The notes: generated by a model not told the origin, from the letters alone. A stretch of 60,000 nt of DNA from Tubulanus polymorphus (GCF_964204645.1 NC_134035.1:12445951-12505950); one strand, 5' to 3'; counted from the first letter of the stretch, positions 12,810 through 24,100 are shown. Numbers and translations are program-made.

Positions 12810-12960
12810 GTAGAAATGTTGAATAAACAATAACTCTTGAAAACATTTCGGTGCCGGGTTTCTTTCTTGTGGGATTTTATATTATCGTTACAGCGCGGAC
12901 TCTGACTGTTTCATCCATGTTTATGCTTATCTATTGGCTCTGTCCTGAACTCTCTCACTC
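12810..12960. mobile_element. Dispersed repeat related to family F2
   Basis: GTTGAATAAACAATAACTC, a CATTTCGG stretch, TGTGGGATTTTATATTATCG and CAGCGCGGACTCTGACTG. A parallel copy lies at 47365-47515. In intron 4 of gene A. Confidence 0.45.
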
Positions 12961-13321
12961 ATTATCAAATAGTTGATAAAATGCCTGTTTTATTTTTTTT
13001 TTCAGGTAAACAGAAAAATGATGATATTGGTTGTATATTCCGTAATCTCACATCACCAATGGTTCCATATGCAAGTGTGCTTCATAAAAAGATTAGGACA
13101 ATATCGGAGACTGAGTGCGCCGGAGCATGTGTTAAAGAAATCGCTCACTGTAGATCTATAGAATATTTCTCAGGCGCAAGATGTTCACTGAAAAGGTGTA
13201 ATCTACTCAGAGAAACTGATAGACGATTCAAGAAGAGAAAAACCGGATGGATTTATAAAAGCGTCGACCCCAGCACTATCACAGTTTCGTAAAAAAGATC
13301 GAACAATGTAGAAATTAGTAC

Positions 13322-13455
13322 GATACCCACACTCAAACATAGTGAACAGATGATAAGATAAAAACCCACTATTTACAAAAAGAACACGACGTTTCGATCC
13401 TGACGATGATCTCTAGGGTGAGATCGAAACGTCGTGTTCTTATATTCTAGATTTT
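13322..13455. mobile_element. Foldback element, family F1, just after gene A
   Basis: CCCACACTCAAACATAGTGA, AACCCACTATTTAC, ACACGACGTTTCGATC, then TGACGATGATCTCTAGGGTG and the complementary arm. It starts about 30 bases after the stop codon of gene A and may have displaced its 3' UTR; I see no AATAAA near. Confidence 0.65.
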
Positions 13456-13555
13456 TGGATCAATAGCCATCTATATGTCGTCTTATATACTTTTTACCGT
13501 TTTCATTTATCCTTATTAGTTTTTAAGTAATTGCGAGTCAAACCTTAACTTTAAC

Positions 13556-13925
13556 TTTATTATTCATTATTTATGAAATGAATTATCTGAAGTATTCTGC
13601 ACGAAACTTTCTAGTTCAAGTTCATTTTACAGATAGCTAGAAATTGTATCCAGACAAAAAAAATCCTACATGGAATATCGACAAAATTTTACGTACAAAC
13701 AACGGGTTTGTCATTATTGATTTCTACAACAAGTAAAGACTGTTACTGCTAATTAGTCTAATGCAATCTCGTCGTGTTTAGCTTTATTTCTGTATTAAAA
13801 CTTCAGTAATTTCTCTCTCTCTTCTTTTGCATTCTATATATTTACAAAAATAAAACAATTTTCGTTCGTTATCAATGCATAATTTAGAACTGATTCACGG
13901 GATTTACGATTGTTCAACTTTCGCT
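13556..13925 (+). pseudogene. CNBD2 relic: intron 7 joined to 3' flank, exons 8-9 lost
   Basis: Bases 13556-13829 match CNBD2 intron 7 (5872-6140) closely: shared words include TTCTGCACGAAAC, GTTCAAGTTCATTT, CAGATAGCTA, ACAAAATTTTACGT and TCTCTCTTCTTTTG. The match ends just before the CNBD2 exon 8 acceptor. It then switches to 7866-7958 of the CNBD2 3' flank (ATAATTTAGAACTG, TTCACGGGATTTACGAT). So a copy of the CNBD2 tail was made with the array duplication and then lost 1.7 kb holding exons 8 and 9. Confidence 0.8.
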
Positions 13926-13974
13926 ATTAGAAATAAAAATCTGGAGTTGGTTGCTACATAGGAAATGTTTTTTT

Positions 13975-14515
13975 TGGAGCTCTTTGATATGTTGATGATA
14001 TTATTCTATTGGTACCTTGTTAATTAGCATTGAATATCATGATTGATATATGCGATCGATTTTCAATAGAATACGAAGTCAAGTTTAATGCTAAAAAGAC
14101 AATTTACTTATTTTTCCCCGGCAGGATTAGAATCCTTGAAAATCACAGTGTTCTATAGCAAGGTCATATTATCAAAGCTTCAAAAACTGTTATGTACTTG
14201 GGTAATAAAATCGCTACCGATGAGACTGACTCTGAATGGATATACCACGCAATATGTGAATTTGACAGAAAAGTAAATCTATAGCTCTCACAATCTAATC
14301 ATGTTAAACCTTTATCAGACTTAATTTATTCAAATCACTCTGTACATTTTTCTATGGCTCCCCGTGATGGGACTTTACGATGAGAAATGTTTCTGACTTT
14401 TTACGGCATGGAGGAATGCCATTAGACGAATCATTAACTTACCCTATCGCACCCATGCGCGATAACTTCATTTGATTGTTTATGACTTGCCGAATGAATA
14501 TCTTCATTCATTTGG
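13975..14515 (+). mobile_element. Non-LTR retrotransposon reverse transcriptase fragment
   Basis: Reads YVDDIILLVP (the catalytic YxDD box, 13988-13999), then IEYEVKFNAKKTIYLFFPG, then in a shifted frame YLGNKIATDE and EWIYHAICEFDRKVNL, then AWRNAIRRIINLPYRTHAR. These are standard RT palm/thumb landmarks in the right order. At least two frameshifts and several stops, so it is dead. Inserted upstream of gene B. Confidence 0.85.
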
Positions 14516-15006
14516 AAAGTTACAAAATACCTGATACATGTTGGAAATAGTAAATTGATGATTGGAGTCTGAACAGAGCCATTGAGGCTGCGCAATCAAT
14601 ATAGACGCTTAAACCCAATGGAAAAAACGATTTAATGATGATTATCATAATTACGATGATAGATAAATTGGTGAAATTAAATAAATGATTATTGAAACGT
14701 GTGATTATTGCAGTCTTTATGTCATGGATGTTTGCATTTTGATGTTTAAACGAACACAGCATATTCGCTGGAAACTAATGAATAATTTAGAAACGGTTAA
14801 CGATTTTCAATAATGGGGTTTTTTTGTTTTTTGCCAATATGTTATTGATCTTACGTCACGTGACTTCCGGTATTCGGCGAACGTTTTGCGGTTTTTGATG
14901 CTTCTTCGGATTAATTTTTTGGATTTCACATTCAATAGCTGTGACAGCGGAGCGGTCCCGTTGTTGGAAGCAAACATTAAACTGATATTCATATCTGAAT
15001 TTGAAT

Positions 15007-17721
15007 ATGTGTCGTTTTGTCGTCTTCACGTATTTAGTGTTTGCCTGCGCTGTTCTGGGTAAGTGCATACATTTTATTATTCATAAAAAGTGGGTTTTCT
15101 CATAGATTTCGATTGAAATAGGTCGTGTATTTTCTGTCAGGAATTGATTAGGGCAGAAAATCCAAATATAAGCTATTTTTCGCAATTTCCAGAAGGCAAT
15201 TAGCAGGTATTCTAATCAATTTAACATTCTTTTTCCTACTAAATAAAGTACACCTCTCTTAACAGCAACATAATAACGTGTTAACAATTACTGTACAACA
15301 GTGCAAGAAAAAACAATTACGCGCTAAAGAAATATTCTATAAATCACCCAGGCTTCATTCATAAATCGAACTAAAACTAGTTAATCATCTGGGCTTTTAT
15401 TTCTAGAGATAATCCAAAGATAATCGAGAATATGTGGAAATGCGTCCTGAATATTAGAATAAAGTGTTAAATATATAGTTCATTCTAAAAATCTGGTTGA
15501 AATATAGTTTTGTGTATTTTTAGTTGTTGAATGCAAGGAGACGAGTCATTCCGGTCCAACTGTACCAAAAAAAGACGGCGCGCAATCGCTGGTGAAATGT
15601 CCATCTGGTAAACTGAGAGTAGCGTGTACATGTGAACCGTGGAGCTCTTGTGACGGGGCTGAATTTGCGAAGGATGGCTGCATCGGCTCCAATACTGGCA
15701 GAGTTGGAAGCACAAAGGTAAATGGAGAAAAGTGTGATAGGAGATTCATGTCTCACTATATAAGAGCGTTCGTTTCATGAACGAATATGTCGACTTAAAA
15801 TCTCGCATCGGTCAGTGGGAATTAGGTCTATGATCGTGAAAATGTCATTCTATCTTCAGAGCGTTATAAAATGCACCGATGATGTTCAGGATATTTACTT
15901 CACTGTAGGAACGAAATCGGTTACGGTGGCGAATCCGTCAGTAACGTGTCCACTTAATTCAATAGCTGTCTCGTGCACAGCATATACACAGTGAGTATAT
16001 ATAGTATATTATCACATTGATTCTGAGATAGATCATTAATTTAGCCTTAATACAAAAATAATCCCATATATGATTGTACATGCAGGTTTGACAGGGAAGT
16101 GTTTTCCGCATTTTCATACATATTTAATGTTTATTTGAGAAATATGTAAAAACCGATGGTCTATAACTGTTTGAATGTGACGTGCAGCGTGTGGTCCGTA
16201 GAGTACATTGAACATTGTAACACTCAGTTCTTTTCGTCTGCCATTGAAAACGACGTTAACATTGATTAGTTAATTGGACATTAAAATAAGCGCTCGTTAT
16301 TATTTTCATCCATGAGCTTCGACCTTCAGTAACGTGCACAGCGCGCATAGACATAGTGCATTTCAGATTGTTCTTTTTTCTATGTGTTGCGAAGTGTTTC
16401 GTCTTGCTGAAGAGCATTGCAGTCGCGTGAAAAATTTTTCAGGTCGAAATTTCGAATTTTAAACTCGAAATGTCGTCTCTATAACACATGATGTGCGCAT
16501 GCTTAGATTCACACAATGAGAGCAGTTTATCGTTCTCTCTTCAAGCTAAGGTTTAGATAATGCCGAAATACGATATTGCCTTAGCAAGCACGATAACGTC
16601 TTTCTAATTTGAAATTGACGGGCGCACGTCAAGCGAGCTAATTCAGTCGAGATTAAAAGTCGAAATTTCGAGATGAAAAGTCGAAATTTCGGATTTAAAA
16701 GTCGAAATCTCGACTTAGAAAATCATTTTCATGTGGCCGCAATTCTCTTCCGTTCTGCTCATATCAAAAGTATATGTGCCATATCGCCAATAGATGAAGA
16801 GTCGAAATATTTGAGCGTGCGCGTTTGACTCCCAGGTGCAATGATTATGCCTTGCGTAGATAGAGGAACGTCCAATGAGATGGGCGAGTAGGGTAATATA
16901 CAACGGAGAAAAGTAGATTTGTTGTCTCGGCGAATACTATATTGTTACCCGAAATGAATCCGGTCCCACAGTTACGAATATAGAGTTAACTCGGAGTTAG
17001 GATCAGTTCCTTTTCAATGAGTTAACTCAGAGTCAAATCTAAACTCACCGGGAAACTGGTTCTAGATGTTCAACATTCATCGAGAGCATTCTTGACACCG
17101 TGAATATGGACTGAAGGTTTTAAAATTCTGAATTAACAAAATCTGTCTTGTTGATAGTTGGGGCTATCCGGGAAAATCGGTTGCGATTTCAAATGATGGA
17201 AGAACGTGTAAAGTTAGTGGCTGCGATAGATGTAAGGTTCAAGCAAGATGTAAGATCAGTAAGTACAGAACATACAATATTACAGTTCCATTAGATTTAA
17301 ACAATTTTGAGCGTTGAGAATCAATTAAGGACATTTGCACTGACACTTTTTCAAAGCTTTATTTCTATATGGTAGCTCGGTCCTGTATTTATTTCCCCGC
17401 ACTCCTCAATCGACCAGAATGCTTGTTTTCCTTTTTTCAGAAAAACAGAAAACTAATAACATCGGTTGTAAATTTCGCAAAGCTGTCAGTTCATCGGTTC
17501 CCGATTCGGTCTATAAAACGATGCGGACCATATCGGAGCTGGTTTGTATCGGAGCGTGTGTTAACAATCTCGTTTACTGTAGATCTATAGAATATTTCTC
17601 AACCGCGAACAGTTCATTAAAAACGTGTAATTTACATAGAGAAACTGACTTTACCAAACAGAGACAAACTGGATGGATTTATAAAATCGTTGATCCCAGC
17701 ACTATCGTCATCGTTCCATAA
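15007..17721 (+). CDS. Array gene B: secreted Cys-rich protein with PAN-like C-terminus
   Basis: Exons 15007-15058, 15524-15717, 15860-15990, 17158-17258, 17441-17721; GT-AG, phases 1,0,2,1; about 252 residues. Signal peptide MCRFVVFTYLVFACAVLG, cut in exon 2 region. Exon 2 (residues about 18-82): VVEC, LVKCPSGKLRVACTCEPW, SSCDG, DGC. Exon 3: IKCTD, IYFTV, ANPSVTCP, VSCTA. Exon 4: RTCKVSGCDRCKVQARCKI. Exon 5 (about 93 residues): IGCKFR, VPDSVYKTM, ELVCIGACVN, YCRSIEYFS, KTC, HRETDFTKQRQTGWIYKIVD. The last exon has the Cys spacing and GACxxxxxCRSIEY pattern of PAN/apple domains. 18 Cys in all. Exons 2-4 look like two Cys-rich half-modules, each with CP..V.C and a late Cys-pair. Likely extracellular; PAN domains bind proteins or sugars in other families, but the function here is unknown. 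AATAAA lies 86 bases after the stop. Confidence 0.82.
16650..16722. repeat. Short imperfect tandem repeat of 'aaaagtcgaaatttcga'
   Basis: Three to four units of about 24 bases (AAAAGTCGAAATTTCGAGAT and variants), with single related words at 16440-16475. Each unit contains the small palindrome TCGAAATTTCGA. In intron 3 of gene B. Confidence 0.7.
16963..17068. mobile_element. Small foldback repeat, 'acccagttccacag' family
   Basis: GGTCCCACAGTTACGAATAT ... GGGAAACTGGTTC with GAGTTAACTC arms. In intron 3 of gene B. Confidence 0.5.
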
Positions 17722-17806
17722 AGAGTACGTTGAAAAGTCGTTTTCAGAAATTTATTTCTATTCAACATCCAGTTAATTACAAAGAGCAATTTAAACTTTT
17801 AACATC

Positions 17807-17812
17807 AATAAA
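17807..17812 (+). promoter_or_regulatory. Poly(A) signal of array gene B
   Basis: AATAAA 86 bases after the stop codon of gene B; it also lies clear of the convergent GPCR end at 18010. Confidence 0.6.
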
Positions 17813-18009
17813 CGGTCGTCATCTATAGACTTTTGAATATTGGAACGAATGTGTTGCTCGTAGAGATCGGTCCTGTGATGACATACGAATTATACGTTTT
17901 AGGGGTTCATCCGATGCTGCGTTATGGTGTTCAACCAACTTCAACTGGCCGTTCAATCAGTTCAGAAAAAAAGAATTCACAATTCAATTAAATCCGTTTT
18001 TCAAATCCC

Positions 18010-19137
18010 TTATCCTGCAGATTTTAAAGTTGGACCACAGCAGGGTTTGTAGCTACATTTCTGGAATTTCAACTGTTTAACGGCGAGTCTGAATTTACTA
18101 TTTGATAAGCAATAAACGATAAAGTTCATACATGAATCTACGACGGTCATTCCGATACCGATTTTACGCCGAATCATCAGCGTTTCTGCAGGATGCAGAT
18201 TTCCATAGCTGATCCAAACTATTCCAGGAAACCCGACATGCTGTAGTTTTTCTAGAAAAAGCACTGATTCGCAGGCAATGAAAACGGCCACTAATGCCAG
18301 TGACATTCGTAAAACACGCAGTTCTAATGTGTTAGTGGCGCGGCTTTTAGAACGAGTTCTGCCGGCGACACTACAAATTTTAACCATGATCAAAGCTACG
18401 ATTAAGATTATATTGATAACACCCAGTGAGATCATTGGGGCCATAACGCTGGTTACTACACTTATCCAGCTATTTGCAAAATTTTTCCATATATAAATGA
18501 CATTGGGGTAGCGTATGGAAACGCTTAGACCAAGAACTGGGGGGTTGTGAACACAGGGCATATGTGCAGGAACTTGATCGGGTAGAAATAGCGGAAAAAA
18601 CCAACAAAAACTATACAAACTTATCACACCTATCAGGCAATTCACTACGGTTCGTGTCCAAAACATTCTGGATTTTAGCGGGAAAAGTATAATAACGAGT
18701 CTTTCCAAACTGACGAGAATGACGCACCAGTTTCGTATTTGCTGTAGCGCGAAATATGGGCTCATCGCCAGCATTATGAATTCCCAACCGAAAAACCAAT
18801 CATCCAACCGCAAGATGACGTCACCTAAATGTATATAAATGTGCATTGCGCGTAGAGGGTACATCACGAATACGCTTGAAGAATAAGATATGTCGAAAAT
18901 AGCGAGAACTTTGATTAAATAATACGCACTATTATTTAACTTATTCAACACTAGAAACGTTGTGATATTCAAAATGATACCGAGTATTGTGACTGGTCCG
19001 TAAAAGAAGATGTACATATAAATGCTGAACTGATATTCCCATCGTATTCTTACGGAATTCCGTGCATAATCGCAGAATCCAGCGAATGTTCGAACAGTCG
19101 GCAACAGAACAGTGGTAACGTTTGAAGAACTCATCAT
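18010..19137 (-). CDS. Rhodopsin-class GPCR, probably peptide receptor, intronless
   Basis: Single 375-residue frame. Seven hydrophobic segments at about residues 42-65, 73-97, 118-152, 164-187, 224-252, 273-297 and 325-346. TM3 ends WCVILVSLERLVIILFP, where LER replaces DRY. TM7 has DSCMNFIVY, the NPxxY motif with Phe for Pro. The third loop is short and basic (RTRSKSRATN). An N-glycosylation site lies at N6; CC at 366-367 of the tail could be palmitoylated. The shape fits the FMRFamide/thyroliberin-like peptide receptor group of invertebrates, but I cannot fix the ligand. TM6 lacks the usual CWxP. It lies antisense to the secreted-protein array, tail to tail with gene B (about 290 bases apart). 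Start is the first Met of MMSSSNVTTV; upstream exons were not seen. Confidence 0.88.
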   Translation of the reverse strand: MMSSSNVTTVLLPTVRTFAGFCDYARNSVRIRWEYQFSIYMYIFFYGPVTILGIILNITTFLVLNKLNNSAYYLIKVLAIFDISYSSSVFVMYPLRAMHIYIHLGDVILRLDDWFFGWEFIMLAMSPYFALQQIRNWCVILVSLERLVIILFPLKSRMFWTRTVVNCLIGVISLYSFCWFFPLFLPDQVPAHMPCVHNPPVLGLSVSIRYPNVIYIWKNFANSWISVVTSVMAPMISLGVINIILIVALIMVKICSVAGRTRSKSRATNTLELRVLRMSLALVAVFIACESVLFLEKLQHVGFPGIVWISYGNLHPAETLMIRRKIGIGMTVVDSCMNFIVYCLSNSKFRLAVKQLKFQKCSYKPCCGPTLKSAG

Positions 19138-20228
19138 TCGAAGCTTTGCAGTAACGTGTAATAGTTATCCGGCGTTCCCTGTTCCCTCACCATGTTACGC
19201 CCCTTTCAATGTTCGCGTAATATAATAACGGGGTGTAGCTTTCTGCGCTCCCTCGAAAGCTATTTCTATATTACAAACGAAAAGTCAATGCTAAGATATT
19301 GACCTAAATTTCTATATGGTCGTTCGAATCCTTTTAATCAGTAACCAAAGTTACGCAGAGGCAAACGTTTACTAATGAGTCAAAAAATGGCAACGCGACC
19401 AGGCTTGACGATTATAGAGTGTATTGCCCACCACATGTTTATGCTGCACCGAATAGCCGTGTTATCCCGAGAACCCGGTTATAGGAGCCGGCCGTCTGCA
19501 GGCGGCACCTATCGGGGATTGTAATTGGTTTCACGCCGTAGATCCGCAGGCATTATCGGAGCAATCGATAACAAATCTAATTTCGTTAATTCCGCTGTAT
19601 CCAGCTGCTTACCTGTATCTTTTTATCTGCTCTAACACAATAACCCTTTGGTCGCTCAGGCACCGCGTCAGTGCTCTCTTCGGGCTTCGGCTTGGTAAGT
19701 TGTCGAGACTCCAGCGAACTTAGACCGCAAACGCAGCTTCAGCCCATACAGGCGCTCAGGTGGCAGCGTAAAGGATATTTTACACACACAACAATTTGAC
19801 CTTACAAGATGGCAAAGATAACAATAATATTGGTTTCGTACGTGACGTCAGTAAAGTCAGCGCAAAAAACTTAAACGCAACAGCATAAGATAACCAGGAC
19901 CCAGTTCCGCAGTTGTAAGTTAGGATTTGTTTCGGAGTAAACGCATAGAAAATGAAGAACTTATTTTAACTCAGAGTTAACTCTAACCAAAAATACATAT
20001 GTATGTTTTTTCTAACTCACAACGGTGGACGGAACTGGATCCACGGATTTACTAATGTCAGCCTCTGTCATATAAACTTCCATATCTTGTATCTGAGGCC
20101 AATATGGCGTATGTCACGTGATAAAAGCACATGGCTGCAATACGTCTTTTGGACAATAAAGCTCAAAACATTTGAATCGGAACTTTTTAGTATCTCACCG
20201 GAACTAACCTTTTTTTCTTTTCGATTCT
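19138..20228. other. GPCR 5' flank, one foldback repeat
   Basis: Upstream of the GPCR. I see no exon. A small foldback of the 'acccagttccacag' family lies at 19894-20043. The stretch 19470-19760 is GC-richer than its surroundings and may hold the GPCR promoter, but I find no clear core element. Confidence 0.4.
19894..20043. mobile_element. Small foldback repeat, 'acccagttccacag' family
   Basis: AGGACCCAGTTCCGCAGTTG ... CGGAACTGGATCC with AACTCAGAGTTAAC inside. No coding capacity. Confidence 0.6.
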
Positions 20229-20489
20229 ACAAAAAAAATTCGGGAGGTGAAATTTGCCGGTACATGTTTGGACTATTCTAGGTCCATTAGTTCCCGATTC
20301 AGTTTATGAAATTCTCAATGGGACAATATTGGAGATTGAATGCGCGGAGCATGTGTTAACAATCTTGGTCATCATTAAAAACGTGTAAATTTCACAACTG
20401 TTAAACGGAGAAACTGATTTTACCAAACAGAAACGAACTGCATGCATTTATAAAACCGTCGATCCCAGCACTATCGTCACTGTAAAGAA
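20229..20489 (+). pseudogene. Broken last exon of the secreted array family
   Basis: Matches exon 5 of gene C from its first bases (GTGAGGCGAAATTC-like) through TTCCCGATTCAGTTTATGAA, GAGATTGAATGCGCGGAGCA, ACTGATTTTACCAAACAGA and GATCCCAGCACTATCGTCAC. A lost base in GCCGGAGC shifts the frame, about 45 bases holding CRSIEYFS are gone, a short extra stretch follows the TTAAAAACGTGT word, and the splice acceptor is lost. No exons 1-4 were found nearby. Closest to gene C (shares ILNGTI / IFNETI). Confidence 0.82.
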
Positions 20490-20554
20490 GATATATCGAA
20501 AAATCTAGTAGTTGTTTGCAGAAATCTAATTTTATCATCAATTTTAGGCTAAAC

Positions 20555-20765
20555 AAAAATGATACCTTGTTTCTCCGCAGCGGCCGGGTCATTTTTGTAA
20601 AATATGATAAAATTTATAAACAGTTCATTTCTATAGCGGCCGGGTCTGTTATGGTAAAATTGATCACGATTTAAAAAAAAAGTAATGTATAGGGTAGATA
20701 GGCGGCCGGCCGGGTCAACATTTAAGCTCAGCAGAGCGGAGAAACAAGGTATCAATTTTTTTTGG
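20555..20765. mobile_element. Small inverted-repeat element with 'gcggccgggtc' words
   Basis: Inverted ends AAAAATGATACCTTGTTTCTC and GAGAAACAAGGTATCAATTT, about 22 bp. Inside, GCGGCCGGGTC occurs three times at about 60-base steps. No open frame. It lies just after the broken exon. Confidence 0.7.
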
Positions 20766-20769
20766 TCTT

Positions 20770-21180
20770 AGCATCAATAATAATCGTAGTATCGTAATAT
20801 ATGAAGAGGAAATTGCTGATTCTAGCCGGGCAAAAAGTGCAGTGATATAGGCCGTATCAATCTATATACTTTGTTTTATGACTATGTCCCATGCAGATTA
20901 ATGATATGATACATTTTTAAATAAATGATGTAGTCAGTAGTTTTATGTGTATTGCACGTAAAGTGTAAACTGCAGTCGGGTTTCTATCGTTTCACGTCAA
21001 CTCTCAGTTGTCAAGGGTCTATATGAATCAAAACACTTTATACGCGAGACACTTATATCATCCCTGCAAACGTTATCGCATCGTTACATCTACAAGAGTT
21101 TTTTATGTTCGCTCGTCCGGACACGTATGACGGATTAATTCACTAGGACGAGGAACTAAAATTCATTTCCGGAATCGGAT
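20770..21180. promoter_or_regulatory. 5' flank of array gene C
   Basis: No exon seen. This stretch should hold the promoter of gene C. I cannot identify a TATA box or initiator with confidence. Confidence 0.3.
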
Positions 21181-24100
21181 ATGTATCGGTTTTTGAACGC
21201 CAACCGAAGCGTTTTTCATTTAACTTTTTTGATTTTCATCCGCGCTATTTCAAATCTGAGTAAGTGCTTTGTCTTTTGTATTTTTAATTCGTTTTTTAGC
21301 TAAATGTGCTCGTTTTATACTCCAATAATGGGCTGCATTCTCATTCGTGAACTGTTGATTTGATAGTAAGACCAAGAAAGTAGAATGCTTGATATAGAAT
21401 GAGAATTTTTTATTCACAATTTCGTATCAGAATTTCTAATCTACGCTAGACGCTGTTGTGATCACTAAATTCAAGATTCAGCATAATTTTCGCTTACGAG
21501 CTGATTGTAACAGGAAATATTCACGTAATGCTCCTTTCAGCTCCCTTCTAAATGATTCGATTCATTTGCAAAAAATTGATACAACGATTACAGTCAACAA
21601 GACAGTTGGAGCGTTATACCGGAGCGTTATTGGAGATTCCCCAATAACGTAAAGTTGTTTGATTTGTTCAACTCAAATTGCCAAACCCTTAAAAAACTGG
21701 CGTTGTATATACGCAAATGTTTAATACATTTCTAATGTTAAATGTTGCAATGTCTATTGTAAATTAATTTTGTGCTCTGTGGAGTAAATAAACTAATTGT
21801 AAATATAGCTATTCGTCGATAACAATGACACATGCGAAGAATTAAGGAAAAGCCAAAAGGGCTAAACTATAGTCAATGATTCTGCCTTAATTGCGACGGA
21901 ATATACTGTCACGATTTCTCTACGAATTGTAGATCTAGTTGAATGCGCGGAAAATAGTTATTCGAGCGCATTTATACCTAGAAAGGACGACGCTCAGTCG
22001 TTTGTGAAATGTCCTATCGGTGAAGTGAAAGTGTCCTGTACGTGTAAGCCGTGGAGTTACTGTGACGGGTGTAGATTCCGCAAGGACGGCTGTGTAGGGT
22101 ATAATTCTGGCAGATCTGGCAAGACAAAGGTAATTCAGTTGAGCTTTATTCGTCGTGGGCTATTATAAAAAAGAAAGAAGTACCGCTGAGTGCAACTTAT
22201 ACCGAAGAATGACGGTCAGGTCTGCAAGATTCCAGTTTGACTGGCACCGGCTAAGGTCTTCTGAATCAAAACTTATTATTTTTATTATATCTCTCGACAT
22301 CGAATTACTCGAGGAAGTTTCATCGTAAGAATAGACTACTGCTATTCGGTGACAGCGCGATCAACCTGGTGTGAAACATATCAAGCTACATCCAGTTCCA
22401 CTTTTCGTGGTTAAAATGAATCTACAGTTTTAGATGAAATTATTTCAGTGTTTTGACCCGATATCCAGAACCTGGACTGGTCTCTGGGCTATGATACAAG
22501 TTCCCGACTGTCCAGCATATACAGCTCATACAGTCCAGAACGTGCTGGAACCTACATGAAATTGTACCAACTGAAATATTTGAGATTGATCAATGCAGTT
22601 CCATCAAACTTTTTTGTTTTGGCTTCTTCAAGTGTATTTCACTTAACTTTAATGAGTACTTGATAATGTTTGAAGCATGCCCTTGACAAGCGAGTATTGA
22701 ATTGCGTGGCTGAACAAACCGATATTGAATTCAATAAACACGGGAATTAGAATACAGCAATCATGAGTTTTGCACTTACAGTTGTAAAATCGAATATCCG
22801 AGTTGAATTGAAACAATATCGTGTGGTACGAAAGTTTGGAATATGGAATGTTGAAACAATCTCAAATATCTAAACTATACCTTCTGTAAGCTACCTGTGG
22901 AAATTGGATAAGACTGACGCAGTCATGAGGTTCATTCGATCCAGTTGAAACGAGGTTCCACCGGTCGGTCGAGGAGAGTATACACGTTAAAAGCACGATG
23001 GCTTCTTTATGTTTTTTTTTCTAATTTCAGAGCGTTATAAAATGCACCGACGATGTTCGGAATATTTACTTCACCGTAGAAACGAAATCGTACGCATCAA
23101 ATCCGTCAGTAACGTGTCCACTGAATTCAGTAGCTGTCTCGTGCACATCTCACTCACCGTTAGTATCTATGATAATAATAATCATAATAATAATTTATTT
23201 CTTCATAAAGCGCATTTCTATAAAATATAATCATTGCACATCAGATTACAGAAGATAGGGTTGCATGTTTTATGAACTCGTCGGAAACTCTCGATATCTC
23301 GTACCTCTATCGAACTTATGTCTTTTTTCTTAATTCGAAAAATCGTACGCATATCTGTTTTTCTAATTCGAAAATTGAAGAAATCTTTGTTTGATTCGAA
23401 AATATATCTCGATGTATGGGAAACGTTGCTTTAATCATTGAATAGAGTTTCTGACGAGTTACGTTTCATAAGAAATACCTGCATTTTTTCTTCATTCATA
23501 AATCAGAAAAACAAGACTCAATGCATGTTATCAATGTATATACGAATTATTGTAACAGCTTTTACGGGGCCAAAAATCGCCGAAATTAAAATGTTGCATA
23601 TCGAAACAGCTACAGACTCAATTGCAGATCTCACAAATCAATACCTTCATAAGTTTCTCTTAATGAGTTCATTTATTAACGAGGTTCATTGTGTCAGATA
23701 TTGGTAATAATTTAAAGATTTTCAATAGCTAATGACTATAATTTGCATTCGAGGTGACGGTGACGTCGCTGATTGGCCAAATATCCGTTATAGAAACGAC
23801 ATCGCTCGATGATATCACCCAAAGTCAATATATTAAGCATAGACTCTAAAAAAACCGATTTCGTTGTGAATTTTTTTTTGTTTTTTTTCAATACGTGTCA
23901 CTAAAATGGATAGGTAACTCTAGATGTTTGATATATTACCCGGGGTTAAATGCGTATACGGGTAATGTAGAATTCCACCCTAAATGAAAAAAGTCAAAAA
24001 TGTTTGCACGAAACTAATAGTTTACACGACGTATCGACTATATCCGACTGTAAAGATGTTTTTCGTGTAAGAATACTAGATGTTTTTTAATTCATATAGG

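Larger units (their letters stand above)
8854..13292 (+). pseudogene. Array gene A: secreted Cys-rich/PAN-like paralogue with premature stop
   Basis: Exons 8854-8905, 9733-9923, 10032-10162, 12293-12393, 13006-13292, all GT-AG, phases 1,0,2,1. Exon 1 encodes a signal peptide (MCRFLVLTYFVFVCAFLG). Exon 2 reads VIE-stop-KETNYSG: codon TGA at 9741-9743 stands where B-F have TGC for the first conserved Cys. The rest of exon 2 keeps CPxGxVRVACTCEPW and CDG. Exons 3 and 4 are open and end in QARCKI. Exon 5 is a PAN-like domain that diverges most within the family, with an extra Cys (ARCSLKRC). If the TGA is real, only about 20 residues are made. No other copy has this stop, and no nearby AG acceptor restores frame and phase. 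A GGCCCGGGCC foldback sits in intron 3. An assembly error or a null allele is the alternative. Confidence 0.72.
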
